A stretch of DNA of 64,000 bases, taken from NCBI GenBank assembly GCA_964594865.1, contig CAZQMZ010000005.1:9817-73816 (forward strand). Direction: 5' to 3'. Positions 16,371 through 25,147 of this stretch are shown piece by piece. The position numbers and the translations under genes were made by a program. The DNA comes from Caccovivens sp964594865 (GTDB taxonomy: Bacteria > Bacillota > Clostridia > Christensenellales > UBA1242). The first letter of the stretch is position 1. Each line of letters starts with the position of its first letter. Under the pieces are notes generated by a model. It did not search any database and had not been told where the DNA came from. It worked only from the letters and a program-made list of their open reading frames with translations.

Positions 16371-16460
16371 TGTTTCACGTGAAACATTTTAAAGCTAATG
16401 ATATAAGTTTGTTTCACGTGAAACATTTTTTATATAAATGGAATTGTTCCATGTGAAACA
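16371..16460. other. parS: Cluster of three parS sites
   Basis: TGTTTCACGTGAAACA occurs perfectly at 16371-16386 and 16410-16425. TGTTCCATGTGAAACA (16445-16460) differs from the palindrome at two positions. The sequence equals the bacterial parS consensus bound by ParB. The spacing is 39 and 35 bases. The sites lie about 15 kb from oriC and 13 kb from parA-parB, just upstream of the rubrerythrin promoter. Confidence 0.93.
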
Positions 16461-16487
16461 AACGGTTAAATGTATCTTTAAAAATGT

Positions 16488-16516
16488 TTGACATTAAATT
16501 TTTAAAAAGATATAAT
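16488..16516 (+). promoter_or_regulatory. Rubrerythrin promoter
   Basis: TTGACA (16488-16493), 17 bases, TATAAT (16511-16516). Confidence 0.85.
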
Positions 16517-16547
16517 ATAGTATACTTTAACTTAATGGAGGTTTAAT

Positions 16548-17090
16548 ATGAAAAGTTTAAAGGGAACAAAAACAGAACAAAATTTGTGGGAAGCATTTGC
16601 AGGGGAAAGTAAAGCAAGAAATAAATATACATTCTACGCATCTCAAGCAAAAAAGGATGGTTATGAACAAATTGCAGAGATTTTCAGTGAAACTGCCGAC
16701 AATGAAAAAGAACACGCAAAACTTTGGTTTAAATACCTTAATGGCGGTTCAATTCCAACAACAACTGAAAATTTGATTGACGCTGCTGCTGGCGAAAACG
16801 ACGAATGGACAAATATGTATAAACGTATGGCAGAAGAAGCTAGAGCTGAGGGCTTTATGGAGATTGCTTACAAATTCGAAGCTGTCGGAGCTATTGAAAA
16901 GCGACACGAAGAAAGATATAAAACACTTTCCAAACTTATAGAAGAAAAGAAAGTTTTTAAAAAGTCAGAAAAGAAAATGTGGATTTGCAGAAACTGTGGA
17001 CATATCCATGTTGGCGACACAGCTCCTGAAGTTTGTCCTGTTTGCAATCATCCAAAAGCATACTTTGAAATTTTTAACGAAGAGTTTTAA
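16548..17090 (+). CDS. rbr: Rubrerythrin
   Basis: A 180-residue peroxide-reducing diiron protein. The ferritin-like domain has the first ligand segment AFAGESKARNKYTFYA, EIFSETADNEKEHAKLWF, EEARAEGFMEIAYKFEAVGAIEKRHEERY. The C-terminal rubredoxin-like knuckles read MWICRNCGHIH and CPVCNHPKAYF. All expected ligands are present and the length is near normal. It protects anaerobes from hydrogen peroxide with electrons from NADH through a reductase. GGAGG precedes the ATG, with a consensus promoter and its own terminator, so it is monocistronic. Its promoter lies next to the parS cluster. Confidence 0.96.
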   Translation: MKSLKGTKTEQNLWEAFAGESKARNKYTFYASQAKKDGYEQIAEIFSETADNEKEHAKLWFKYLNGGSIPTTTENLIDAAAGENDEWTNMYKRMAEEARAEGFMEIAYKFEAVGAIEKRHEERYKTLSKLIEEKKVFKKSEKKMWICRNCGHIHVGDTAPEVCPVCNHPKAYFEIFNEEF

Positions 17091-17129
17091 TTTTAAAGAT
17101 ATATTAAATATTACATACTTATTTGGTTT

Positions 17130-17175
17130 AAACTAGTGGCTATATAAAATAACCACTAGTTTTATTATTTTTTAT
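17130..17175 (+). terminator. Rubrerythrin terminator
   Basis: Stem AAACTAGTGG / CCACTAGTTT with inner TAT/ATA pairing, then T-rich sequence. The sequence from here to 17469 is AT-rich and I see nothing in it. Confidence 0.75.
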
Positions 17176-17469
17176 TTTTAATTATATAAAAATAACTAGT
17201 TTAATGTAAAATAAGTTATATGTTGACTATATTAAAAATCTAATTGTTATATTAAAATAATTATTATTTCATAACCATTTTAAATTTTAAATTTTTTAGT
17301 GTTTCACACATCTTTTTTATTCTTTCACATTTTTCTGAAAAATAATATAATTAAATAGATCTTCTATTGGACAAATTTTTGTTTGATAAAAGAATAGAAT
17401 TCAATTTTACGTATTTTTTGAATTAACAGAATATTTTTTAAATTTTAAAAAGAAAAAGTGTTTTTTTTA

Positions 17470-17498
17470 TTGACATCTTAAAAAAAATAACTTATAAT
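17470..17498 (+). promoter_or_regulatory. Promoter of the aspS-gatCAB operon
   Basis: Full-consensus TTGACA (17470-17475), 17 bases, TATAAT (17493-17498), immediately before the T-box leader. Confidence 0.9.
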
Positions 17499-17504
17499 CT
17501 AAAA

Positions 17505-17766
17505 AGGAAATGCGATGACGGAGAAAAGTAGCATATTCACTTGTTTTCCAGAGAGGTAAATCGTGGCTGAAAGTTTACCATCAAAAATATGTGAAAGAAC
17601 ACTCAGGAGCAGTTTTTTCGAAAAATTATTTTAGTAGGGAAAACCGGGATTGCCCGTTACAGCAAAATTGAGAGGCAGTTTTACTGCAAGTTAGGTGGCA
17701 CCGCGAATCATTCGTCCTAACACTGTTGACAAAAAGTCAAGTGTTAATGACGAGTGACTTTTTTGT
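17505..17766 (+). promoter_or_regulatory. T-box riboswitch of the aspS-gatCAB operon
   Basis: The leader has the GATGACGGAGAAAAGTA opening, a CCAGAGAGG apical loop, GGCTGAAAG, and the T-box sequence AGGTGGCACCGCGA (17693-17706). A large terminator hairpin at 17712-17765 (CGTC...TAACAC...TTGAC with its complements) ends in a T run. The T-box base before ACC is C (TGGC), fitting a tRNA with discriminator G, as in tRNA-Asn, tRNA-Asp and tRNA-Glu. In the specifier region GAAAGAACACTC, the bases 17597-17600 read GAAC, holding both GAA (Glu) and AAC (Asn). No Asp codon (GAC) is present there. Uncharged tRNA would stabilise the antiterminator and switch the operon on. Confidence 0.93.
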
Positions 17767-17796
17767 TTATAAAAAATTTTTTAAAAGGAGAGGTTT

Positions 17797-19098
17797 ATGG
17801 AAAAATATAAAGTAAGCGACCTTAAAAACAGCGAAGGTAAAGTGGAGGTTTGGGCTTGGATTGAAAAAGTCCGTGATCAAAAAAATATGCAATTTGTCAT
17901 ATTAAGAGACAGAAGCGGAATGCTCCAAATGACGATTGAAAAAGCAACAAAACCAGAAATTGCTGAGATTGTTTCTCATTTTACGCAAGATTTTTATGTT
18001 AAAGTTGAAGGAACTGTTGTGCCAAATGAATATGTCAAACTCGGAAAAAAAGAATTGATCCCGGACAGTTTGGAAGTTTTATCAACTGCCGAGATTTCTC
18101 CTATTGACGAGAAAAGTTCAATTGACCAACGCCTTGATTATCGATGGATAGATTTGAGAGATCCAAAAAAGAGATTGATTTTTGAGGCTCAAACTGCACT
18201 CGCACAAGGAATGAGAAAATATTGTATCGAAAATGGCTTTATCGAAGTTCATTGTCCAACAATAATCAAAAATGAAAGTGAAAGCGGTTCAGGTGTGTTT
18301 GAAGTTAAATATTTTGACAAAAAAGCATATCTAATCCAAAGCCCACAATTTTATAAACAAATGGCAATTGCTGCAGGATTTGAAAAAGTGTTTATCATCA
18401 CACCGGTCTTTCGTGCAGAAAAATCTTACACAAGAAAACATGCGACAGAATTTTCAGGTTTTGACCTTGAAATTGCCAATGTTTCTTCTGTCGAAGATGT
18501 TATGAAACTGGAAGAAGAATTTATTTATGCTGGTTTGAAAGAAGTAAGTGAAAAGTATGGCGAAAAAATTAAAGAACTTTTGGGCGTGGAGGTTATTGTT
18601 CCAACATTACCATTTCCAAGAATAACAATGAAAGAAGTTTATAAAATTTTGGAAGAAGAACTTGACTATCCGCTCGATGAAGGAGCTGATTTGGACACAG
18701 AGGCAGAAAATTTGATTGCTGCCTATATGATGAAGAAAAATAATCATCAATTCTTTTTTATCAAAGAATACCCTTCCGATGTTCGACCATTCTATTCAAT
18801 GCATAAAAAAGATGAGCCAGAATATAGCGAAACATATGATTTATATTATAAAGACATCGAAATCACAAGTGGTGCAATGAGAGAACATCGACCAGATGTT
18901 CTGGCAAAACAAATTGCAAGTAAAGGAATTGATCCAAAAACAATGGAAGAAAATTATATCAATTTCTTTAAATATGGTTGCCCACCACACGGCGGGTTTG
19001 GTTTAGGACTTGACCGATTGACAATGATTATGCTTGATGTTCCAACCATAAAAGAAGCAATGTTTGTCTTCCGTGGTCCAGACCGACTTGATCCATAA
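17797..19098 (+). CDS. aspS: Aspartyl-tRNA synthetase, archaeal type, probably non-discriminating (Asp/Asn)
   Basis: At 433 residues it is much shorter than bacterial AspRS (about 590) and lacks the GAD insertion. The N-terminal OB fold (KVEVWAWIEKVRDQKNMQFVILRDRSG) is followed by class II motifs: FIEVHCPTIIKNESESGSGVFEV, FRAEKSYTRKHATEFSGFDLEI (motif 2) and GLGLDRLTMIML (motif 3). Such archaeal-type enzymes often charge both tRNA-Asp and tRNA-Asn. The next three genes encode GatCAB, which converts Asp-tRNA-Asn to Asn-tRNA-Asn. AAGGAGAGG precedes the ATG. The T-box discriminator and the AAC codon support a link to asparagine. Confidence 0.93.
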   Translation: MEKYKVSDLKNSEGKVEVWAWIEKVRDQKNMQFVILRDRSGMLQMTIEKATKPEIAEIVSHFTQDFYVKVEGTVVPNEYVKLGKKELIPDSLEVLSTAEISPIDEKSSIDQRLDYRWIDLRDPKKRLIFEAQTALAQGMRKYCIENGFIEVHCPTIIKNESESGSGVFEVKYFDKKAYLIQSPQFYKQMAIAAGFEKVFIITPVFRAEKSYTRKHATEFSGFDLEIANVSSVEDVMKLEEEFIYAGLKEVSEKYGEKIKELLGVEVIVPTLPFPRITMKEVYKILEEELDYPLDEGADLDTEAENLIAAYMMKKNNHQFFFIKEYPSDVRPFYSMHKKDEPEYSETYDLYYKDIEITSGAMREHRPDVLAKQIASKGIDPKTMEENYINFFKYGCPPHGGFGLGLDRLTMIMLDVPTIKEAMFVFRGPDRLDP

Positions 19099-19141
19099 AA
19101 ACAAATCTCAAAGACAAATATAATTGTTTGTAGGAGGAAAA

Positions 19142-19435
19142 ATGAATAAAACAAAAATAACAATTGAGGAAGTTAAAAGGCTTGCAGGATTGTCAGCGCT
19201 TGAATTTACGGACGAAGAACTCGCATCTTTCGTTCCTGAATTTGAAAAAATTATTGAACTTGTGGACGAAGTGAAAAATTGCGATATTGGAAATGCACAA
19301 CTTGAATATAACTCTCACAAACTCAGTGAATGTCGCGAAGATGTGGCAAAAGAAAGTTTGCCACAAGAAGAAATTTTGTTAAACAGTCCAAAAACAAAGA
19401 AGGGCTCATTCTGCGTGCCTAAAATGTTGGATTAA
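19142..19435 (+). CDS. gatC: Asp/Glu-tRNA amidotransferase subunit C
   Basis: A 97-residue GatC with the family opening ITIEEVKRLAGLSALEFTDEELASFVPEFEKIIELVDEV in pieces, and a C-terminal ...PKTKKGSFCVPKML close. GatC links GatA and GatB. The ATG at 19142 has AGGAGG upstream. It lies 43 bases after aspS and 9 before gatA in one operon. Confidence 0.95.
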   Translation: MNKTKITIEEVKRLAGLSALEFTDEELASFVPEFEKIIELVDEVKNCDIGNAQLEYNSHKLSECREDVAKESLPQEEILLNSPKTKKGSFCVPKMLD

Positions 19436-19444
19436 GGAGGGGAT

Positions 19445-20887
19445 ATGAAAATTGATGAATTATCACTAATAGACCTTAAAAATGCTATTGCCAACAAAAA
19501 AGTAACTTCTTATGAAGCAACGAAATTTTATATTGAACAATGCAAAAAACACGCAGACTTAAATGCCGTTTTGGAAATTTTTGATGATGCTCTTGACAAC
19601 GCAAAAGCAATGGATGAAAAAATTCAAAACGGATTTAAAGGTAAACTTGCTGGTGTGCCGGTCATAATCAAAGATAATATTTTATATAAAGGTAAAAAAG
19701 CAAGTTGCGGTTCAAAATTTTTAGAAAATTATGTTGCGCAATACAATTCTACAGTTGTTCAAAAAATGCTTGATGCAGGGGCAATTATTTTCGCAAGGTC
19801 AAATATGGACGAATTTGCAATGGGTTCTTCAACAGAAACATCATATTTTGGCATAACGAAAAATGCACTTGATCCCACTCGCGTGCCGGGCGGTTCAAGC
19901 GGTGGTTCTGCAAGCGTTGTTGGTGCTGGACTTGCTCCGGTAGCTCTTGGAACGGACACAGGTGGGTCAATAAGACAACCAAGTTCATATAATGGCGTTG
20001 TGGGAATTAAACCAACTTATGGCAGAGTTTCAAGATATGGAGTCATCGCTTTTGCAAGTTCAATTGAACAAGTTGGTCCAATAACTAAAAATGTTAAAGA
20101 CAATGCGTATATGTTGGAAGTTCTTGCAGGAAAAAGTGAACATGACGAAACTTCTCTTGTCGAAGAAGTGCCAAACTATCTTGCTTCAATCAAGGGAGAT
20201 ATTAAAGGACTTAAAGTTGGTGTTTTGAAAGAAGTTGAAGAAGTTGTCGAAGGTTTGGAAGTTGAGAAAAGTTATAAAGAAGCTCTTAGATTTTTGAAAG
20301 ATAACGGTGCAACTTTGGTTCCTGTTTCAATTCCAGATTTCAAACTTTCTCTTCCTTGCTATTACATCATTGCACCAGCCGAAGCAACCAGTAATTTGGG
20401 AAGATTTGATGGCGTTAAATATTCAAAAAGAAGTGCTGATGCAAAAAATATTGACGAAATTTATTTCAAAAGTCGTTCGGAAGGTTTTGGAAAAGAGGTT
20501 AAAAGAAGAATAATGCTCGGAAACTTTGTTTTGAGTTCGGGGTATTTTGATGCTTATTACAATAAAGCAAAAAAATTACAACAAAAACTTATTGCCGAAA
20601 GCAAAGAAGTTTTCAATAAATGCGATGTTATTGTGATGCCAACCACCATTGGAGAAGCCTTCAAACTTGGTGAAAAGAGTGACAATCCAGTTGAGATGTA
20701 TAAAGAAGATTTGTTCACAATTATGGCAAACATTTTGGGCGTACCTGCCATTTCATTACCTTTTGGGAAAGGGAAAAGCGGACTTCCTCTCGGACTTCAA
20801 ATTGTCGCTGACAGATTGAACGAAGGAGTTCTTTATAATGTTGCCGATTTCATCGAGAGTAAAGGAGGAGAATATGCAAGAGTATGA
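19445..20887 (+). CDS. gatA: Asp/Glu-tRNA amidotransferase subunit A
   Basis: A 480-residue amidase-signature protein. The catalytic Lys lies in VPVIIKDNI, the glycine/serine motif is VPGGSSGGSASVV, and the nucleophile Ser is in GTDTGGSIRQPS, all as expected. It releases ammonia from glutamine and passes it to GatB. The end overlaps gatB by 14 bases, which indicates coupling. GGAGGGG precedes the ATG. Confidence 0.97.
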   Translation: MKIDELSLIDLKNAIANKKVTSYEATKFYIEQCKKHADLNAVLEIFDDALDNAKAMDEKIQNGFKGKLAGVPVIIKDNILYKGKKASCGSKFLENYVAQYNSTVVQKMLDAGAIIFARSNMDEFAMGSSTETSYFGITKNALDPTRVPGGSSGGSASVVGAGLAPVALGTDTGGSIRQPSSYNGVVGIKPTYGRVSRYGVIAFASSIEQVGPITKNVKDNAYMLEVLAGKSEHDETSLVEEVPNYLASIKGDIKGLKVGVLKEVEEVVEGLEVEKSYKEALRFLKDNGATLVPVSIPDFKLSLPCYYIIAPAEATSNLGRFDGVKYSKRSADAKNIDEIYFKSRSEGFGKEVKRRIMLGNFVLSSGYFDAYYNKAKKLQQKLIAESKEVFNKCDVIVMPTTIGEAFKLGEKSDNPVEMYKEDLFTIMANILGVPAISLPFGKGKSGLPLGLQIVADRLNEGVLYNVADFIESKGGEYARV

Positions 20888-22283
20888 TATTGTTATTGGA
20901 CTTGAAGTCCACAGTGAACTTAAAACAAATGCTAAAGTTTTCTGTTCTTGCAAAAATCAATTTGGCCAAACACCAAACACAAATTGTTGCCCTGTTTGTG
21001 TTGGGCTTCCTGGTGCTCTTCCCGTTTTAAATAAAAAAGCAGTGCAGCTTGTTATCAAAGCAGGTTTGACAATGGATTGTGAAATAAACGACATTGCTGT
21101 TTTTGAAAGAAAGAACTATTTTTACCCTGACCTTGCGAAAGCATATCAAATAAGCCAACTTGTCAAACCAATTTGTGTTGGTGGACATATTGAACTTAAA
21201 AACAAAAAAGTTCGACTTAACCGTATTCATTTGGAAGAAGATGCTGGAAAACTTGTGCATAGCACTGCGGCAATTGGAACTTTGATTGACTATAACCGTG
21301 GTGGCGTGCCACTTATGGAACTTGTTACTGAACCTGATATTTCAAGTGCAGAAGAAGCTGTGGAATTTTTGACAAAACTTCGTCAACGCCTTATCTTTGC
21401 TGGTGTTGCTGAATGTAAAATGGAGCAAGGCGGAATGCGTTGCGATGTGAATATATCAGTCAAAAAGAAAGGCTCAAACAAACTTGGTGAGAGAACAGAA
21501 ATGAAAAACCTTAACTCTTTCAAGAGTGTTTATCGTGCCATTAAATTTGAAACAAACAGACAAATTGAAATTCTTGAAAATGGTGGAAAAATAATCCAAG
21601 AAACAAGAAAATGGGATGACAATCATGGCAAGAGTGTTTCAATGCGTAAAAAAGAAACTTCTTCTGATTATCGTTATTTTCCAGACCCTGATATGCTTGC
21701 TGTGGAAATTTCAAGAAAAGACGTTGAAGAGATAAGAAAAAATCTTCCACTTATGCCAGAAGAATTAAAAGCCAAATATATGGAAGAATATGGATTGACA
21801 GAATATGAAAGCGATATTTTGACCAAAGAAAAAGAACTTTCGGACTATTTCAATGAAATAATAAAAAATGTGGACAATCCAAAAGAAGTATCCAACTGGA
21901 TTTTAACAGAAGTTTTAAACAAAGTTAAAGATGGAGACAATGAAATAAAGGTTTCACCAAAAGAACTTGCCGAACTTATCAAACTTGTTGAAAAAAAGAC
22001 AGTGACAAGAACAAATGCAAAAGAAATGCTTTCTCGAATTTGGGAAAATGGCGAAAAAATTGAGAATTTGGTTAAAGAATTTGGCGGAAGTGTTGAAGAT
22101 GATATGTTAAAAACAATTGTGGAAAACATTATCAAAAACAATCCAAAAGTGGTGGAAGACTATAAAACTTCTCCAACTCCTGAAAAAGTTTTCCGTTGGT
22201 TTGTTGGACAGGTAATGAAAGAAACTCGCGGAAAAGCAAATGCATCAAAGGCAGAAGAATATATCAAAAAGTTAGTGAAATAA
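20874..22283 (+). CDS. gatB: Asp/Glu-tRNA amidotransferase subunit B
   Basis: A 469-residue GatB starting MQEYDIVIGLEVHSELKT. The zinc cysteines are visible as VFCSC...NTNCCPVC, followed by the KNYFYPDLAKAYQISQ and YNRGGVPLMELVTEPD motifs. The C-terminal GatB/YqeY domain ends with ...GQVMKETRGKANASKAEE. It phosphorylates and amidates Asp-tRNA-Asn and/or Glu-tRNA-Gln. The ATG at 20874 follows GGAGGAG and lies inside the end of gatA. No glnS or asnS is seen here. Confidence 0.97.
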   Translation: MQEYDIVIGLEVHSELKTNAKVFCSCKNQFGQTPNTNCCPVCVGLPGALPVLNKKAVQLVIKAGLTMDCEINDIAVFERKNYFYPDLAKAYQISQLVKPICVGGHIELKNKKVRLNRIHLEEDAGKLVHSTAAIGTLIDYNRGGVPLMELVTEPDISSAEEAVEFLTKLRQRLIFAGVAECKMEQGGMRCDVNISVKKKGSNKLGERTEMKNLNSFKSVYRAIKFETNRQIEILENGGKIIQETRKWDDNHGKSVSMRKKETSSDYRYFPDPDMLAVEISRKDVEEIRKNLPLMPEELKAKYMEEYGLTEYESDILTKEKELSDYFNEIIKNVDNPKEVSNWILTEVLNKVKDGDNEIKVSPKELAELIKLVEKKTVTRTNAKEMLSRIWENGEKIENLVKEFGGSVEDDMLKTIVENIIKNNPKVVEDYKTSPTPEKVFRWFVGQVMKETRGKANASKAEEYIKKLVK

Positions 22284-22314
22284 AGTGTAAAGAATAAAAT
22301 CTTTACACTTTTTT
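22283..22314 (+). terminator. Terminator of the aspS-gatCAB operon
   Basis: Stem AAGTGTAAAGA / TCTTTACACTT with a six-base loop, then T run. It overlaps the gatB stop. Confidence 0.9.
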
Positions 22315-22393
22315 CTCATTTTTTTTCATTTATTTTCTATTTAATCATTATTTTCCAGAATGCGGACTTCTCTTTTTAATCTAATGGATAAAT

Positions 22394-23218
22394 TTATTCA
22401 ATATTTGACCTAACAACTTTCAAGATCGTGTCAAAAGAGTCTTTGTCTCTTGATTTTTTGTTGACGATTTTGCGGACACCCCAAAATATATAAAACATTA
22501 TTCCTGCTCCCAAAATGATTGCAAACAGATATAGACACATATTTGCAAACCATCCGTTGTTTAGGTTGAAGGTTTCAAAAAAGTAGATTGGACTTATTTC
22601 AAAAGGGGAGATGTAAAACATGTTAACTCCACCTTTATCTTTCAAAGCCACATTGAAAATTTGCGCAATGCAACAGCAAATCAAAAAAATCACCACGCCT
22701 TTAAAAAAGTCATACCAATTTTGTCCAGCACGACCGCTGAAAAACAGATAAAGCCCAATAAACACCAACGTCATGTGCCAGACATATGCGTGCAGAGTCA
22801 ATGTCCAATATTCATGATTAAGCCCACTTGGTTCGGCAAAGGAAATTGCTCCGCCAAACAAATTGAAAATAAACATAAAATTATATACATAACTCAACAC
22901 TTTTTCATTTTTAATAAACAAGCATAAAATGCAAAGATACATCGGCACAGAACATAATTGAAAAGGAAAAATCCACCATGAATATTCGCAATCTTTCATA
23001 ACATAGAAATAAAAAAGTTGTTTATAGATTTCTGTCAAAATCAAAAATCCACCGACTACTCCCAAAACAATTTTGTTTTGTTTTTTATTCGTCTTTCGCA
23101 AGAACCACGCCAAAAGCACGGAGACAATCAACCCGATTATCACAAAGGATATGTGAAACAACCCATAGGATTGTGGAGGAGTCATCTCCCACGCTGTCCA
23201 TTTGAAAAAACTTTGCAT
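22394..23218 (-). CDS. YwaF-like multi-pass membrane protein (TIGR02206 type)
   Basis: A 274-residue protein with about seven membrane segments. The conserved pattern HISFVIIGLIVSVLL..., LFYFYVMKDCEYSWWIFPFQLCSVPMYLC (the P-x-Q-x-C-x-x-P motif), and LNHEYWTLTLHAYVWHM matches the YwaF/TMEM164-like family of unknown function. An AAGGAAGG site precedes the ATG. It is transcribed against the neighbouring operon. No role is proposed. Confidence 0.75.
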   Translation of the reverse strand: MQSFFKWTAWEMTPPQSYGLFHISFVIIGLIVSVLLAWFLRKTNKKQNKIVLGVVGGFLILTEIYKQLFYFYVMKDCEYSWWIFPFQLCSVPMYLCILCLFIKNEKVLSYVYNFMFIFNLFGGAISFAEPSGLNHEYWTLTLHAYVWHMTLVFIGLYLFFSGRAGQNWYDFFKGVVIFLICCCIAQIFNVALKDKGGVNMFYISPFEISPIYFFETFNLNNGWFANMCLYLFAIILGAGIMFYIFWGVRKIVNKKSRDKDSFDTILKVVRSNIE

Positions 23219-23480
23219 ATAAACCTTCCTTTTTTAAGGATATCACAACCTTGAACAAGATGTAAAGAAATTATCAATGTTTTATTTGATATTAAAAAAA
23301 TATTTAAATTAGATATATTAAGTTTTATGTGGTTTTTATATTTTATGGAATGTATAAAACGATGTTTTTGAGTTGTTGTTCTTTGTGATATAAATAAACC
23401 AATGAGAACAACAGGCATTGTCGGCATCAAACCTTACGTAATTTCTCTATAATTTTTTACGTACGTCTATCTAAAACAAT

Positions 23481-23512
23481 AAAAAAGAACATTTTTAACA
23501 TGTTCTTTCTTT
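23481..23512 (-). terminator. Terminator of the Spo0A-C gene
   Basis: Stem AAAGAACAT / ATGTTCTTT with T run on the minus strand, directly after the stop. The rest of 23219-23480 shows no gene. Confidence 0.8.
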
Positions 23513-23889
23513 TAATTTTCTTTATAAAGACCTAAAAGATAATATTCTGCAACCAAACGAATCAACTCTCCAGATGTTGGCTTATCATCTATTGTATAAA
23601 GCGGAGCTTTAAACATTTTATTTAATTCCATGAAACTTTTTGTTTCTGCTGTTGTATCTATTGCATGGCGAATACTTCTTTCAATATTTCCACTTTTTTC
23701 TAATTGAAAACATTTTGAAATTTCAACATAAAGTCCTTTACATAAATTTTTCAACAGTTCCGGACGCTGTATCACAAGTTCAATTCCACAACAAAGATAA
23801 CTAAATCCAATCAGATCACATCTGATTCCAATCCTTATTAAAGTTAATTTGATAATTTTTCTCATTTCTGCCAATTGATTTTTATCCAT
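23512..23889 (-). CDS. Stand-alone Spo0A C-terminal DNA-binding domain
   Basis: At 125 residues it contains only the Spo0A effector fold: LIRIGIRCDLIGFSYLCCGIEL, ELLKNLCKGLYVEISKCF and NIERSIRHAIDTTAE, followed by PTSGELIRLVAEYYLLG. In Spo0A these helices read the 0A box. There is no receiver domain, so phosphorylation cannot control it in the usual way. An AAGGAGAT site precedes the ATG. It could be a constitutive or ligand-free regulator of sporulation-derived promoters in a lineage that may not sporulate. No other sporulation gene is in the window. Confidence 0.85.
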   Translation of the reverse strand: MDKNQLAEMRKIIKLTLIRIGIRCDLIGFSYLCCGIELVIQRPELLKNLCKGLYVEISKCFQLEKSGNIERSIRHAIDTTAETKSFMELNKMFKAPLYTIDDKPTSGELIRLVAEYYLLGLYKEN

Positions 23890-24107
23890 TTTTTTATCTC
23901 CTTTTATTTTTATTTATATTTTTCATCAAATTCTTTTTGTAAATTTTAAAATTTTTTCATCCTTTTGTAAATCACTCCTTTCAATCTTTGTGAATAAAAA
24001 ACGCATATAGATGATAAGTATCTATCAAAACAAGCAAGATTTTAATTAAAGATATAACGTTTTTATTTATTGAGATTATATATAATCTTCTGAAGATTTT
24101 CTAGGAG

Positions 24108-24132
24108 TGTCCTTTTTCAAGGACATTTTTAT
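24108..24132 (+). terminator. Orphan terminator
   Basis: TGTCCTT / AAGGACA with a four-base loop and five T. No plus-strand gene precedes it in 23890-24107, so it may end a small RNA, or be a remnant. The rest of the gap is AT-rich and unassigned. Confidence 0.5.
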
Positions 24133-24362
24133 TATAACATCTTTGTGACAAAATTCAAAATAATTTTACAAAATTTCACAAAAATTTTATTATAATTTTT
24201 TAGTTTATAATTGTATCTAAAAACAATATATTATGTTATTAAAATATAATTAACACAAATATTTCTAAATATAGTATTGTAGAATATTGTAAAAAATATA
24301 ACAGTAAAAACTTTCTATTAACATAAAACATTTGTTGAAAATCCTATAATATCGTTTTCTGT

Positions 24363-24391
24363 TTGACACAAAAAACTAAAATAATTATAAT
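24363..24391 (+). promoter_or_regulatory. Promoter of the YgjV-like gene, predicted leaderless start
   Basis: Consensus TTGACA (24363-24368), 17 bases, TATAAT (24386-24391), then 7 bases to the ATG at 24399. A possible upstream TTG start falls on the -35 box itself and is therefore unlikely. Confidence 0.75.
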
Positions 24392-24398
24392 TATCCTT

Positions 24399-24980
24399 AT
24401 GTATATTTTATCACAAATCTCAGTTGCAATCGGAATGATCATCGACCTTTCTGGCAAACTTATGAAATCTAAAAGGCTTTTACTTCTGTTTATGGCAATA
24501 GCTTCAATTTTTTATTGCATTTCTTACGTATTGTTGTCAAGTTATTTACCTGCAATTATGCAAATCTTGCTCTTAGCTCGTGCACTTTGGTATATGGTTT
24601 TGGATGAAAGAGAAGTCCCAATCAAAAATTATTTTCTACCTTTTTCTTTAATAAACTCACTTTTTGTTGTTGCGCTTATCTTTTTCTGGGAAAATATAAT
24701 GACTCTCGTGCTTGTTTTTGCTATGTTTATTTTAACTTTTTGTTTAATATTTAAAAATCTCGTCTTTATAAAAATATCGCTTATAATAAACTCCATACTT
24801 TGGTGCACATATAATTTCACCATACGAGGTTATGTCAATATGTCGGTTGATTTAATTTCTATCGTACTTTTGCTTATTTCTCTCTTCATATATGACATCC
24901 TGCCAAGTATAAGAAAAAAGAAAAGTTTTGAAAATAATTATGACATCAAAAAAATAATAAAAATTTGCAAAAACAATTAA
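24399..24980 (+). CDS. YgjV-like inner-membrane protein
   Basis: A 193-residue protein with about six membrane segments, starting MYILSQISVAIGMIIDL. The order, length and patterns such as SKRLLLLFMAIASIFYCISYVLL and IISLIINS-like helices suggest the Imp-YgjV family of small membrane proteins with no known biochemical role. The start has no ribosome site but lies 7 bases downstream of a consensus promoter. A strong terminator follows directly. The family call is tentative. Confidence 0.6.
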   Translation: MYILSQISVAIGMIIDLSGKLMKSKRLLLLFMAIASIFYCISYVLLSSYLPAIMQILLLARALWYMVLDEREVPIKNYFLPFSLINSLFVVALIFFWENIMTLVLVFAMFILTFCLIFKNLVFIKISLIINSILWCTYNFTIRGYVNMSVDLISIVLLLISLFIYDILPSIRKKKSFENNYDIKKIIKICKNN

Positions 24981-24981
24981 A

Positions 24982-25010
24982 AAAACTCTGTGTTTTTCAC
25001 AGAGTTTTTT
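24982..25010 (+). terminator. Terminator of the YgjV-like gene
   Basis: Stem AAAACTCTGTG / CACAGAGTTTT with five-base loop and T run. Confidence 0.9.
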
Positions 25011-25147
25011 ATAAAAATTTTTATTTATATCTTTTATTTTGATTTTTATATATCAAGGTTGAATTTTTTAATAAATTTTGCAATTTTTCACACTTTTTTG
25101 CTTTTTGCCATATTAATTTATGTATTCAAATTTTTCAAGGAGCAAAT

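Noticed and set aside
24363..24398. TTG start for the YgjV-like gene, 12 codons upstream
   Set aside because: This TTG is the -35 box of a consensus promoter and has no ribosome site, so the ATG at 24399 is preferred.
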